64,000 bases of DNA from Bacteroidota bacterium (GCA_005800655.1 SYEV01000087.1:1-64000); one strand, 5' to 3'; positions 29,811-39,713 are shown, counted from the first letter of the stretch. Notes: generated from the sequence alone by a model not told the origin. Program-made: numbers and translations.

Positions 29811-31313
29811 GTGCAAGAAAAAGACGACAAACCAAAAAGGGGGCGCAAAGTTGTTGCCACCCCAGCCGCAAAAGCTGCTCCAGCTGCTAGTTCCGAAAAA
29901 AAGACCGCTCCCAAAAAAGCTGTTCCCGCTAAAAAAGCGGAGCCCGTTAAAGACAATAGCGAGGATGACAAAGCTTCAAAAATAGCGCAAGCCTTATTTG
30001 GCGACGAAAGTGCGGCAAGTGCTGAAGCATCTGCTCAAGCGCCATCTGCACCCGAAAGCAACGAGCAATCTGGTCAAACCAATCCTTCTTCCCAATCTGG
30101 ACAAAGTGCACCAACTAATGGCGGTGGTCAAAATGGCCCAAACCAACCTGCCCAACGCTACCCGCAACCCAAAAAAGAGCCGGTATTTAATGTTGAGTTT
30201 GATGGCGTAATTGAAACCGAAGGTGTTTTGGAAATTATGCCTGACAATTTTGGGTTTTTACGATCTTCAGATTACAACTATTTATCTTCTCCCGATGATG
30301 TATACGTTTCTCCTTCTCAAATAAAATTATTTGGATTAAAAGTGGGTGATACGGTGCACGGAACGGTTCGTGTTCCGCGCGAGGGTGAAAAATATTTTGC
30401 TTTGACCAAAGTGCATCAAGTGAATGGAAAAAATCCAGATGAAATTCGGGATCGTATTCCATTTGATTATTTAACACCGATCTTTCCTTATCAAAAATTA
30501 AGTTTATATACGGCTGCGAATAATTATAGTACGCGTATCATGGATTTATTTACGCCTATTGGTAAAGGACAAAGAGGATTAATTGTTGCCCAACCAAAAG
30601 TGGGTAAAACAATGTTATTAAAGGAGGTGGCGAATGCGATTGCAGCGAATCACCCGGAATGTTACTTAATTATTTTATTGGTTGATGAAAGACCGGAAGA
30701 GGTAACGGATGTGGAGCGTTCTGTAAAAGGTGAGGTTATCGCGAGTACGTTTGATGAACCCGCAGACAAACATGTTAAGGTTTCCTCCATGGCTTTACAA
30801 AAAGCAAAACGTTTAGTAGAGTGTGGGCATGATGTGGTGATATTACTTGATTCTATTACACGTTTAGCGCGTGCACACAATACAGTCGCACCAAGTTCTG
30901 GTAAAGTATTATCCGGTGGTGTTGAAGCAACTGCGTTATTGCGTCCTAAACAATTTTTTGGTGCAGCACGTAAAATTGAAAACGGTGGATCACTTACCAT
31001 ATTAGCAACTGCATTAATTGAAACTGGTTCTAAAATGGACGAGGTGATCTTTGAAGAATTCAAGGGAACTGGTAACATGGAATTAGTTTTAGATCGTCGC
31101 TTAGCAAACAAGCGTATTTTCCCAGCGATTGATTTGGTGGGTTCTAGTACGCGTCGTGATGATTTATTATTAGATAAAGAAGTATTGGGAAGAATGAATA
31201 TCCTAAGATTATTTATCAATGATATGAACAACGATGAAGCGATGAATGAGTTATTAAAAAGAATGCGTGGCACCAAAGACAATGAAGAATTTTTGGCGAG
31301 CATGAATAGATAA
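29811..31313 (+). CDS. rho: Transcription termination factor Rho with long low-complexity N-terminus
   Basis: [40 protein letters not shown]-binding domain; [20 protein letters not shown] Walker [16 protein letters not shown] start. Confidence 0.95.
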   Translation: MQEKDDKPKRGRKVVATPAAKAAPAASSEKKTAPKKAVPAKKAEPVKDNSEDDKASKIAQALFGDESAASAEASAQAPSAPESNEQSGQTNPSSQSGQSAPTNGGGQNGPNQPAQRYPQPKKEPVFNVEFDGVIETEGVLEIMPDNFGFLRSSDYNYLSSPDDVYVSPSQIKLFGLKVGDTVHGTVRVPREGEKYFALTKVHQVNGKNPDEIRDRIPFDYLTPIFPYQKLSLYTAANNYSTRIMDLFTPIGKGQRGLIVAQPKVGKTMLLKEVANAIAANHPECYLIILLVDERPEEVTDVERSVKGEVIASTFDEPADKHVKVSSMALQKAKRLVECGHDVVILLDSITRLARAHNTVAPSSGKVLSGGVEATALLRPKQFFGAARKIENGGSLTILATALIETGSKMDEVIFEEFKGTGNMELVLDRRLANKRIFPAIDLVGSSTRRDDLLLDKEVLGRMNILRLFINDMNNDEAMNELLKRMRGTKDNEEFLASMNR

Positions 31314-31347
31314 TTTTTTAGACAATGCCGCAAGGTGTTGTCATTTA

Positions 31348-31389
31348 AAATAAAAAAGCCTCCGAAAAATCGCGAGGCTTTTTTATTTA
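31348..31389. terminator. Bidirectional terminator between rho and nadD
   Basis: AAATAAAAAAGCCTC / GAGGCTTTTTTATTT stem. Confidence 0.8.
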
Positions 31390-31442
31390 TATTTTTCAAA
31401 TGGGCGCTGCTCACTTTTCTTCACACCAAACTAAGTCGCGAA

Positions 31443-32015
31443 TTAATCTTTAAAGTAATTACTACGCTCAATTTCTTCGCGTACTTTTTCTGGAACCAGA
31501 TAACGAATGGTAATTCCGTCTTTGCGATTGTTACGAATAAGTGTTGCAGATAATTGCAACAATGGTGCATCTAATATTACCACGCGTGCACCATAATCAT
31601 TGGTGATATCAAAACCATCCCGACGATAAACAATGAATTGATAATTTTTTACCAGTGTTTCAAAGTTTTTCCACTTGGGTAAATTTTGAAAACTATCTGC
31701 GCCCATGATTACAGAAAATTCATGTTGCGGATATTTTTCTTGTAAATAAGTAAGTGTATCAATGGTGTAAGAAGGCTTTGGCAGAGAAAACTCAATATCA
31801 GACACTTTTAATTGTGTATCGTCTTCAATGGCTAGCTTGGTCAAATGGAGTCGATCATATTCATTTAATAAGCTTCCCTGTGGCTTTAAAGGATTTTGAG
31901 GTGAAACAACTAACCACACCTGATTCATATCGGAATGATTGGCAACATAACTAGCCACCATTAAGTGGCCGTTATGAACGGGATTGAATGAGCCAAAAAA
32001 TAAACCGATCTTCAT
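31443..32015 (-). CDS. nadD: Nicotinate-nucleotide adenylyltransferase
   Basis: MKIGLFFGSFNPVHNGHLMVASYV; MGADSFQNLPKWKNFE; ISATLIR-type motif LSATLIRNNRKDG. Confidence 0.92.
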   Translation of the reverse strand: MKIGLFFGSFNPVHNGHLMVASYVANHSDMNQVWLVVSPQNPLKPQGSLLNEYDRLHLTKLAIEDDTQLKVSDIEFSLPKPSYTIDTLTYLQEKYPQHEFSVIMGADSFQNLPKWKNFETLVKNYQFIVYRRDGFDITNDYGARVVILDAPLLQLSATLIRNNRKDGITIRYLVPEKVREEIERSNYFKD

Positions 32016-32042
32016 TTGCTTAATTGGTTGATTATCAATTAT

Positions 32043-32273
32043 TTACATTGATTTTGAGGCTATAAAAATACTATCTGCCTCATTAATTCTTAGGCTTAAT
32101 TGATATCCGGCCACCGATATTGATATAGGATCACCCAGGGGTGCAATTTGTTCAACGATAATTAATTCACCAGGTATACAGCCCATTTCCATTAGCTTCA
32201 AAAATATATCATCATTTTCGAAGGAATGGATTACGCCCGACTCCCCAATTTTTAATTCAGATAACTTCCTCAT
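32043..32273 (-). CDS. FeoA family protein
   Basis: 76 aa; LSELKIGESGVIHSFE...LKLMEMGCIPGELIIVEQIAPLGDPISISVAGYQLSLR. Confidence 0.85.
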   Translation of the reverse strand: MRKLSELKIGESGVIHSFENDDIFLKLMEMGCIPGELIIVEQIAPLGDPISISVAGYQLSLRINEADSIFIASKSM

Positions 32274-32283
32274 AATATTAATA

Positions 32284-32291
32284 CAAAGATA
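32284..32291 (-). promoter_or_regulatory. -7 element (TATCTTTG) for the feoA-like gene
   Basis: Minus-strand TATCTTTG just upstream of the start at 32273. Confidence 0.5.
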
Positions 32292-32346
32292 GTTGCTGTT
32301 TTACATAAATAGTTACGAAATTTGGAGCATTGAATAACAATATATT

Positions 32347-32784
32347 ATGCGCATACCCATTTCATTTAATACGGCTGATAAAAACACAACACTTACCAAT
32401 CGTCTGGCGTTAAAAGCGTTTATTGAAAAGGGTTTGAAAAAAGAGGGGATTGCCATTGATACACTTCAATATGTTTTCTGTTCCGACAAATTCCTACTTA
32501 ATATCAATAAGTCCTTCTTGAACCACGATTACTTCACCGATATTATCAGTTTTGACCTATCTGAAACCAGGGGAACCCTCATTGGGGAGATTTATATAAG
32601 TATTGATCGTGTGAAAGACAACGCAAAAACCCATAAGACGAGCTATACGGAAGAATTATTAAGGGTCATCTTTCATGGGGCCTTGCATTTTTGTGGTTAC
32701 AAGGATAAAAAGCCTTCCGACGCCAAAAAAATGCGCGCTCAGGAGAATAAATGGCTGAAATCTTATCTAAAATCTATTTCCTAG
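32347..32784 (+). CDS. ybeY: Endoribonuclease / rRNA maturation RNase YbeY
   Basis: TDIISFDLSETRGTLIGEIYISIDRVKDNA; the H-x3-H-x5-H motif region HGALHFCGYKDKKPSDAKKM. Confidence 0.92.
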   Translation: MRIPISFNTADKNTTLTNRLALKAFIEKGLKKEGIAIDTLQYVFCSDKFLLNINKSFLNHDYFTDIISFDLSETRGTLIGEIYISIDRVKDNAKTHKTSYTEELLRVIFHGALHFCGYKDKKPSDAKKMRAQENKWLKSYLKSIS

Positions 32785-32796
32785 GCCTGTGTGATC

Positions 32797-32908
32797 CAAA
32801 AAGGTTCCACATAGCACATTAACGTTCTACATTAACAATAACATCGTTTTTTTCTCTTTATTACAAAAAAGGTTCCACATATCACATTAACGTTCTACAT
32901 TAACAATA
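32797..32908. repeat. Tandem direct repeat, two near-identical ~44-bp copies separated by 23 bp
   Basis: Copy 1 at 32797-32840: CAAAAAGGTTCCACATAGCACATTAACGTTCTACATTAACAATA. Copy 2 at 32864-32908: one extra A and one G->T change. Confidence 0.95.
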
Positions 32909-32926
32909 TTTATTGTATATTTGGGT

Positions 32927-33271
32927 ATGAGAATAAGAAATACCAAAGGAAATTATAAAAAAACCTGTGGTAAATGCGAGGGACCAATAGAAGCTGAACT
33001 GGTAGGCAGGCAAAGATACTGTAGAACTTGTAAGAATCTTCATACCAAATTAACTCGTAAGAAACACTCGGAACTTACGGAATTACAAAAAATGAAGGCT
33101 AATGCGAGATCTTATTTACATATATATATAAAAAGGGGTAAAATTAGTAAGACTAATTGTATTATTTGCAATAGCCCTGATGTAGAGGCGCATCACCATG
33201 ATTATGCAAAACCATTAGAAGTAGTTTGGTTTTGTAGAAAATGTCATCTTGAACATCACGAAAAAGGATAA
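32927..33271 (+). CDS. Zinc-ribbon / HNH-nuclease-like small protein
   Basis: Two Cys-x2-Cys knuckles (CGKC...CRTC) then CIICNSPDVEAHHHDYAKPLEVVWFCRKCHLEHH. ATG at 32927. Confidence 0.7.
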   Translation: MRIRNTKGNYKKTCGKCEGPIEAELVGRQRYCRTCKNLHTKLTRKKHSELTELQKMKANARSYLHIYIKRGKISKTNCIICNSPDVEAHHHDYAKPLEVVWFCRKCHLEHHEKG

Positions 33272-33323
33272 AAATTTTAAAAATCTTGAAATTAATTGAA
33301 TTACTTGGTATACAATACAGGCT

Positions 33324-33331
33324 TATCTTTG
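33324..33331 (+). promoter_or_regulatory. -7 element (TATCTTTG) for mnmG
   Basis: TATCTTTG 9 bp before the ATG at 33341, implying a very short leader. Confidence 0.5.
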
Positions 33332-33340
33332 CACCCTTAT

Positions 33341-35209
33341 ATGTTTCCAAAATACAATGTCATAGTAGTAGGTGCCGGCCATGCAGGTTGTGAAGCAGCG
33401 GCGGCGGCGGCCAACATGGGCTCCAAGGTTTTATTGGTGACCATGAACATGCAAACCATTGCCCAAATGAGCTGTAATCCAGCTATGGGCGGAATTGCCA
33501 AGGGGCAAATTATAAGGGAAATAGATGCATTAGGCGGATATAGTGGCATTGTAAGTGACTTAAGTACGATTCAATTTAGAATGTTGAATAAAAGTAAGGG
33601 GCCTGCCATGTGGAGTCCAAGAACCCAGAATGACAGACACTTATTTGCTAGTAAATGGCGTGAGATGTTGGAAAACACACCCAATGTAGATTTTTACCAG
33701 GATTCGGTGAACGAACTGATTATAAAAAACAATAAGGCTTGTGGGGTAATTACTAGCTTGGGGCATAAAATAGAGGCAGACGCAGTTGTTATTACCAGTG
33801 GCACTTTTTTAAACGGTATCATGCATATCGGTGAAAAGCAAATTGGCGGAGGTCGAGTAGCTGAAAAAGCAGCAACAGGTATCACAGAACAATTGGTTTC
33901 CTTTGGATTAGAATCAGATCGACTTAAAACGGGAACGCCACCAAGAGTAGATGGTCGTAGCCTTGATTATAGTAAAATGGAAGAACAGAAGGGCGATGAA
34001 GAAGTGGTTGGCTTCTCTTATTTAAATATAGAAAAGGTGAAGCCCGAAAATCAGCGCTCTTGCCATATAACTTATACGGATGCAAGGGTACACGAGATGC
34101 TTAAAACCGGTTTTGATCGTAGTCCAATGTACCAGGGGCGTATTGAAGGCGTCGGTCCAAGATACTGTCCAAGTATTGAAGATAAAATTAATCGCTTTGC
34201 TGATAGGGAGAGACATCAGCTATTTGTTGAGCCCGAAGGTTGGAATACAGTTGAAATATATGTAAATGGATTTAGTACAAGCTTACCCGAAGAAGTACAA
34301 TACGAAGCTCTTCGTATGGTTCCTGGCTTTGAAAAGGCCAGAATGTTCCGACCAGGTTATGCCATTGAATATGATTATTTCCAACCGACACAGCTTACCT
34401 ATACGCTTGAAACCAAAGTATTAGAAAACTTGTACTTCGCAGGACAAATAAATGGTACAACAGGATACGAGGAAGCAGCGTGTCAAGGTATCATGGCGGG
34501 TATGAATGCGCATTTGAAAATTAATAACCAGCCGCCTTTAATCCTACAAAGAAGTGAGGCATATATTGGGGTATTAATTGATGACCTCATAAGCAAGGGG
34601 ACCGAAGAACCTTATCGTATGTTTACTTCACGCGCTGAATTTAGAACTCTGTTGCGTCAAGATAATGCTGACTTGCGCTTAACTGAAATGAGTTATAAAT
34701 TAGGATTAGCAAAAGAAGAGCGTATGCGCAGAGTTGAAGAAAAAACGAAGCAAGTAACAGATATAAAGAATGTATTAAATATCGAATCAATAGAACCAGA
34801 AACAATCAATGCATTTTTAACAGATATAGATTCTGCAACTATTACGGAAAAACAAAAAGCCTCGAAACTCTTGCTACGACCAAATATTAGCTTACAACAA
34901 ATTTTATCCAATAATGAATTATTGAATGATAAAGTAATCGCATTTGACACAGAATGTTTAGAACAAGCCGAAATACAAATAAAATACGAGCGTTATATCG
35001 AAAAGGAAAAAGAAATTGTGGAGCGAATGGCAACACTTGAAAATAAATTAATTCCCACTAATTTTGATTACGATAAAATCGCTGCTATTTCTATAGAAGC
35101 AAGACAAAAATTCAAAAAAATCAGGCCGCTTACTTTAGGCCAAGCAAGTCGCATCAGTGGTGTAAATCCAAGTGATGTTCAAATATTAATGGTATTTATG
35201 GGACGTTAA
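33341..35209 (+). CDS. mnmG: tRNA uridine-5-carboxymethylaminomethyl modification enzyme MnmG (GidA)
   Basis: YNVIVVGAGHAGCEAAAAAANMG; CNPAMGGIAKGQIIREIDALGG; GQINGTTGYEEAACQG. ATG at 33341. Confidence 0.96.
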   Translation: MFPKYNVIVVGAGHAGCEAAAAAANMGSKVLLVTMNMQTIAQMSCNPAMGGIAKGQIIREIDALGGYSGIVSDLSTIQFRMLNKSKGPAMWSPRTQNDRHLFASKWREMLENTPNVDFYQDSVNELIIKNNKACGVITSLGHKIEADAVVITSGTFLNGIMHIGEKQIGGGRVAEKAATGITEQLVSFGLESDRLKTGTPPRVDGRSLDYSKMEEQKGDEEVVGFSYLNIEKVKPENQRSCHITYTDARVHEMLKTGFDRSPMYQGRIEGVGPRYCPSIEDKINRFADRERHQLFVEPEGWNTVEIYVNGFSTSLPEEVQYEALRMVPGFEKARMFRPGYAIEYDYFQPTQLTYTLETKVLENLYFAGQINGTTGYEEAACQGIMAGMNAHLKINNQPPLILQRSEAYIGVLIDDLISKGTEEPYRMFTSRAEFRTLLRQDNADLRLTEMSYKLGLAKEERMRRVEEKTKQVTDIKNVLNIESIEPETINAFLTDIDSATITEKQKASKLLLRPNISLQQILSNNELLNDKVIAFDTECLEQAEIQIKYERYIEKEKEIVERMATLENKLIPTNFDYDKIAAISIEARQKFKKIRPLTLGQASRISGVNPSDVQILMVFMGR

Positions 35210-35276
35210 TCCATATTGGATATCCCCGATTTACTATACATTAAAGATACCATTGATATAAAAATACCCCTTATCA

Positions 35277-35293
35277 AAAAAGTGACACTTTTT
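35277..35293. promoter_or_regulatory. Perfect 17-bp palindrome (candidate operator)
   Basis: AAAAAGTG A CACTTTTT, about 77 bp upstream of the amidohydrolase pair. Confidence 0.4.
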
Positions 35294-35369
35294 ATACTTT
35301 CACAATAAGTTTTTAGTAGCTTTAAAACTCATCTTTTGAGAAATTTTTAAACAACTAAATTAGTCGCGT

Positions 35370-38300
35370 ATGAAGCGGATTTTAACAGGGCTTGTATTTT
35401 TGTGTACGGCTATTGTAGCCCATGCACAAGAATCATTTCCCATTAATGGAGTAAGGGATATTCGTAGTGGTTTGTATGCTTTTACAAATGCTACCATTAT
35501 TCAAAACGAAAACACTAAAATTGAAAAGGGTGTTTTAATTATAAATATGGGTAAAATTGTGGCTGTTGGTGCAAACCTAACTGTACCAGCAGAAGCAATC
35601 GTTATTGACTGCGTTGGTAAATTTATATACCCATCCTTTATTGATCCACTAAGTGATTATGGTGTAGCAACACCTAGAAGAACTTTGGGTGGTTTTAATT
35701 TTGGAGCTCCAGGACAATTTATTTCAAATAAACCCGGACCATACAACTGGAACCAAGCGGTAAAGCCTGAATTAAATGCTGTTGATGTATTTACAAAAGA
35801 CGAAACAACTGCAAGCGCATATCGTGCAAATGGATTTGGTGCGGTGTTCACACATTTAAAAGATGGATTAGCAAGAGGAACTGGTGCGGTTGTAACATTA
35901 GCAACTGAAAATAATAACCAAGCGGTTTTAAAATCAAAAGCTGCATCTGTATATTCATTTGATAAAGGAACATCAACCCAATCTTATCCAAGTAGTTTAA
36001 TGGGAAGCATTGCGGTTTTGCGTCAAACCTATTTAGATGCAAAATGGTATCAAACGAAACCAGTAAGCGAGGGCGTTAATCTTTCCTTAGAAGCATGGAA
36101 TAACGGCCAATCAATCCCACAAATATTTGCAACCGATGATAAATGGAACGCGGTTCGCGCCGATCGTATTGGTGATGAATTTGGTGTTCAATATATTATA
36201 AGAGGTGGTGATAACGGATATCAAAGAATAGATGAAATGGTTAAAACCAAAGCGTCATTTATATTGGGTGTTGATTTTCCAGTGGCCATGGATGTGGAAG
36301 ATCCTAATGATGCAAGATTTGTATCTCTAGCGGATATGAAACATTGGGAATTAGCCCCAACCAACTTGGCAGCCTATTCAAAAGCAAACATTCCTTTTAG
36401 TATTACATCTTCAGATATGAAAGATGCAAAACAATTTTTGGCAAATGTTAAAAAAGCAATTCAAAATGGTTTGTGTGAATCAAAAGCGTTAGAAGCATTA
36501 ACAAAAACTCCAGCAAATCAATTGGGGGTTTATGATCAAGTGGGTTCCCTTGAAACAGGCAAGTGGGCAAACTTTATAATTACAACCGAACCAGTTTTTG
36601 CAGCGAATTCAAAAATTATAGAAAACTGGGTGCAGGGAAATAAATATGGTGTAAATGAAAGCGAGTGGTCAAGCATCGCTGGAAAATATAAATTAACAAT
36701 TAATAAAAACGGAACAACATCTGATTATACCGTAGAAGTTAAGAAAGATTTATCTGCTTCCATAATCGGTAGTGATACAATTGCATCTAAAATAACAGTG
36801 AGCGAATCTGTTATTAAATTAAACTTCGCTAGTAAAAAAGGCAGAGGTGCTGATCAAATTAGATTGAGTGGCATTATCTCGGGTAATTCTTGGTCAGGTG
36901 TTGGAACAGACGGTTCTGGAAGTAAAACAACCTGGTCTGCATCTTATACAGGAGCAATAGCTGCAACTGAAGCAAGAAGTGAATTCAGAAGACCAATGGA
37001 TAGTACGCGTAATAATAATTCAAAAATAACTTTTCCATTTGTAGGTTATGGTAATGAAGTATTACCAAAACAAGAAACGATCTTAATTAAAAATGCAACT
37101 GTTTGGACCAATGAAAAGGAAGGCGTTTTACAAAATACAGATGTATTGATTAAGGGTGGTAAAATTGCTAAAATTGGAAAAAATTTAAGCGATGCTACAG
37201 CAAATATAGTTGATGGTACGGGTAAACACTTAAGTGCGGGAATTATCGACGAACACTCACATATCGCTGCAATGTCAATTAACGAGGGCGGACAATCAGT
37301 TACATCGGAGGCGCGTATAGCAGATAATTTAAACCCAGAGGATATTAATATATACCGTCAATTGAGTGGCGGGGTAACCAGCTCACATATATTACATGGC
37401 TCTGCGAACACCATTGGTGGACAAACACAATTAATTAAACTGCGCTGGGGCGCGAATGATGAGGATTTAAAATTTGCTGGCGCTGATCCGTTTATCAAAT
37501 TCGCATTGGGTGAAAACGTTAAACGTACAACCAGCCAAAGTAATAATCGTTATCCTGATACAAGAATGGGCGTTGAAGAAGTTTTAAACGACGCATTCGA
37601 TCGCGCACTTGATTATCAAAAAACTTTAAAAGCAAATCCTTCCGCAAGACGTGACTTAGAATTAGAAGCATTGGTTGAAATTTTAAATAAAAAGCGTTTC
37701 ATAACTTGTCATAGTTATGTACAACCAGAAATTACTTATGCATTACGTATTGGTGATAAGTATGGTTTTAAATTTAACACCTTCACGCATATATTAGAAG
37801 GATACAAAGTGGCTGATAAAATGAAAGAACACGGAGCAAGCGCTTCTACTTTCTCAGATTGGTTTATGTATAAAACAGAAGTACAAGATGCAATTGCTTA
37901 CAATGCCGCTATAATGCAAAAAGTGGGCTTAAATGTGGTTATAAATTCTGATGATGCAGAAATGGCAAGAAGATTGAATCAAGAAGCCGCAAAGGCGGTT
38001 AAATATGGTGGTGTAAGTGAAGAAGAAGCACTAAAAATGGTAACCTTAAATCCTGCAAAAGCATTACACGTTGCAGATAAAGTAGGAAGTATAAAAACAG
38101 GGAAGGATGCCGATGTGGTTTTATGGACAGATAATCCCTTAAGTATTTATGCAAAAGTTGAAAAAACAATCGTAGATGGTATTGTATATTTTGATAGAAC
38201 AAAAGATGCGGAAATGAGTAAGAAAATTACTGCAGAAAAAACAAGATTAATACAAAAACTATTGGGAGAAAAAAGATCAGGAATGCCAATGGGAAGACCT

Positions 38301-38387
38301 ATGCCTAGCTTCCAAACAATATTAACCTGTGGTGATCATGAACACGAGGATCACATGGCGACCATTTATGAAAATCAAAATAATTAA
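35370..38387 (+). CDS. Secreted double-domain amidohydrolase-family protein
   Basis: Two composite-domain starts (TNATIIQNENTKIEKGVLIINMGKI and IKNATVWTNEKEGVLQNTDVLIKGGKI). C-terminal half keeps IIDEHSH. Confidence 0.85.
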   Translation: MKRILTGLVFLCTAIVAHAQESFPINGVRDIRSGLYAFTNATIIQNENTKIEKGVLIINMGKIVAVGANLTVPAEAIVIDCVGKFIYPSFIDPLSDYGVATPRRTLGGFNFGAPGQFISNKPGPYNWNQAVKPELNAVDVFTKDETTASAYRANGFGAVFTHLKDGLARGTGAVVTLATENNNQAVLKSKAASVYSFDKGTSTQSYPSSLMGSIAVLRQTYLDAKWYQTKPVSEGVNLSLEAWNNGQSIPQIFATDDKWNAVRADRIGDEFGVQYIIRGGDNGYQRIDEMVKTKASFILGVDFPVAMDVEDPNDARFVSLADMKHWELAPTNLAAYSKANIPFSITSSDMKDAKQFLANVKKAIQNGLCESKALEALTKTPANQLGVYDQVGSLETGKWANFIITTEPVFAANSKIIENWVQGNKYGVNESEWSSIAGKYKLTINKNGTTSDYTVEVKKDLSASIIGSDTIASKITVSESVIKLNFASKKGRGADQIRLSGIISGNSWSGVGTDGSGSKTTWSASYTGAIAATEARSEFRRPMDSTRNNNSKITFPFVGYGNEVLPKQETILIKNATVWTNEKEGVLQNTDVLIKGGKIAKIGKNLSDATANIVDGTGKHLSAGIIDEHSHIAAMSINEGGQSVTSEARIADNLNPEDINIYRQLSGGVTSSHILHGSANTIGGQTQLIKLRWGANDEDLKFAGADPFIKFALGENVKRTTSQSNNRYPDTRMGVEEVLNDAFDRALDYQKTLKANPSARRDLELEALVEILNKKRFITCHSYVQPEITYALRIGDKYGFKFNTFTHILEGYKVADKMKEHGASASTFSDWFMYKTEVQDAIAYNAAIMQKVGLNVVINSDDAEMARRLNQEAAKAVKYGGVSEEEALKMVTLNPAKALHVADKVGSIKTGKDADVVLWTDNPLSIYAKVEKTIVDGIVYFDRTKDAEMSKKITAEKTRLIQKLLGEKRSGMPMGRPMPSFQTILTCGDHEHEDHMATIYENQNN

Positions 38388-38390
38388 TTT

Positions 38391-39713
38391 ATGAAAAATA
38401 AATATACAAGCTTACTCATATTAACACTTGCGATTTTTGCAATCAATGCAAAAGGACAGGAAACGGTTTATCCTGCAGGTCCACAAAAGGGAGTTTCTGC
38501 AATTACACACGCAACGGTGCATGTGGGTAATGGAACTGTTTTAACAGATGCAACGATTGTATTTGAAAAAGGAAAAATCACGGCAGTGGGAAATGGTGTT
38601 TCAATACCAAAAGGTGCTACTGAAATAGATGCAACAGGAAAACAAGTGTATCCTGGTTTAATTTTACCAAGTTCTAGTTTAGGCTTACGTGAAATTAGCT
38701 CAGGCGTTCGCGGAAGTAATGACTATCAAGAAATTGGGGAAAACAATGCTGATATTAGAAGCATTGTGTCTTACAACACAGATTCTAAAATTATAAATGT
38801 ATTACGCAGTAATGGTATTTTATTGGCGCATGTTTCTCCTTCTGGTGAATTAATCGAAGGAAGATCAAGTGTGGTTCAATTAGATGCATGGAATTATGAA
38901 GATGCTGAGTATAAAGCAAACACAGGAATGTATATATCAATGCCTTCACTAATGGCGCGCCGTGGTGGACGTGGTGGCTTTATGCGTGGTATGATGATGG
39001 GTGGTGGTGGAGATCCATTAAAAGCAGCATTTGATAAAATTGAAACTATTAAAACCTATTTCACAGAAGCAAAAGCATATTGCCAAGAAAAGGTTCATGC
39101 CAATAATAATTTGAAATTAGAGGCGGCACGCGCTTTGTTTGAAGGCAAACAAAAACTATATGTTCGTGCGAATGAGGTAAAACAAATGCTACTCGCCATT
39201 GATTTAGGTAAAACTTTTGGTTTCAATATTGTGATAGTGGGTGGTGGAGAAAGTTTTCAAATTGCGGGCCTATTAGCAGAAAATAAAATCCCGGTTATCT
39301 TAGATGAAGCCCATGCATTACCAGCAACGGAAGATGATGATGTTGACCAACCTTATAAAACTCCAGCACAATTACAAAAAGCAGGTGTTTTATTTGCGAT
39401 GAACGACGTGGCTGATAATACAAAATCTCGCAACCTTAGCTTCAATGCTGGAACGGCTGCTACCTATGGTTTAACCAAGGAAGAGGCTTTGTCATCGATC
39501 ACACTTAACACGGCTAAAATATTAGGTATTGATAATGTTACCGGGTCAATTGAAGCGGGTAAAGACGCCAATATTCTTATCAGTGCAGGAGATATATTAG
39601 ATATGCGCGGGAACCAGCTTACACAAATATTTATTCAAGGACGTACTGTTTCATTAGACAACAAACAACTACAACTTTACGAACGTTATAAACATAAATA
39701 TGGTATTAAGTAA
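38391..39713 (+). CDS. Amidohydrolase-family protein lacking the canonical HxH metal motif
   Basis: THATVHVGNGTVLTDATIVFEKGKITAVG; ALSSITLNTAKILGIDNVTGSIEAGKDANILI. Starts 3 bp after the preceding gene. Confidence 0.82.
   Translation: MKNKYTSLLILTLAIFAINAKGQETVYPAGPQKGVSAITHATVHVGNGTVLTDATIVFEKGKITAVGNGVSIPKGATEIDATGKQVYPGLILPSSSLGLREISSGVRGSNDYQEIGENNADIRSIVSYNTDSKIINVLRSNGILLAHVSPSGELIEGRSSVVQLDAWNYEDAEYKANTGMYISMPSLMARRGGRGGFMRGMMMGGGGDPLKAAFDKIETIKTYFTEAKAYCQEKVHANNNLKLEAARALFEGKQKLYVRANEVKQMLLAIDLGKTFGFNIVIVGGGESFQIAGLLAENKIPVILDEAHALPATEDDDVDQPYKTPAQLQKAGVLFAMNDVADNTKSRNLSFNAGTAATYGLTKEEALSSITLNTAKILGIDNVTGSIEAGKDANILISAGDILDMRGNQLTQIFIQGRTVSLDNKQLQLYERYKHKYGIK

Noticed and set aside
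29641-29871. 76-aa ORF in the asnS-rho gap
   Set aside because: Overlaps the rho start on the opposite strand, no ribosome-binding or domain evidence; more likely rho leader.
30662-31414. 250-aa antisense ORF over rho
   Set aside because: Lies fully antisense to conserved Rho coding sequence; composition is Ser/Leu/Asn-rich as expected from reverse-complement codons and shows no family motif.
32797-32908. Possible CRISPR array
   Set aside because: Only two repeat copies with a single 23-bp spacer, internally repetitive units, and no cas genes in the window.
38940-39010. RRGGRGGFMRGMMMGGGG stretch as an RNA-binding RGG motif
   Set aside because: It lies inside a secreted amidohydrolase-like protein; a flexible loop is the simpler explanation.
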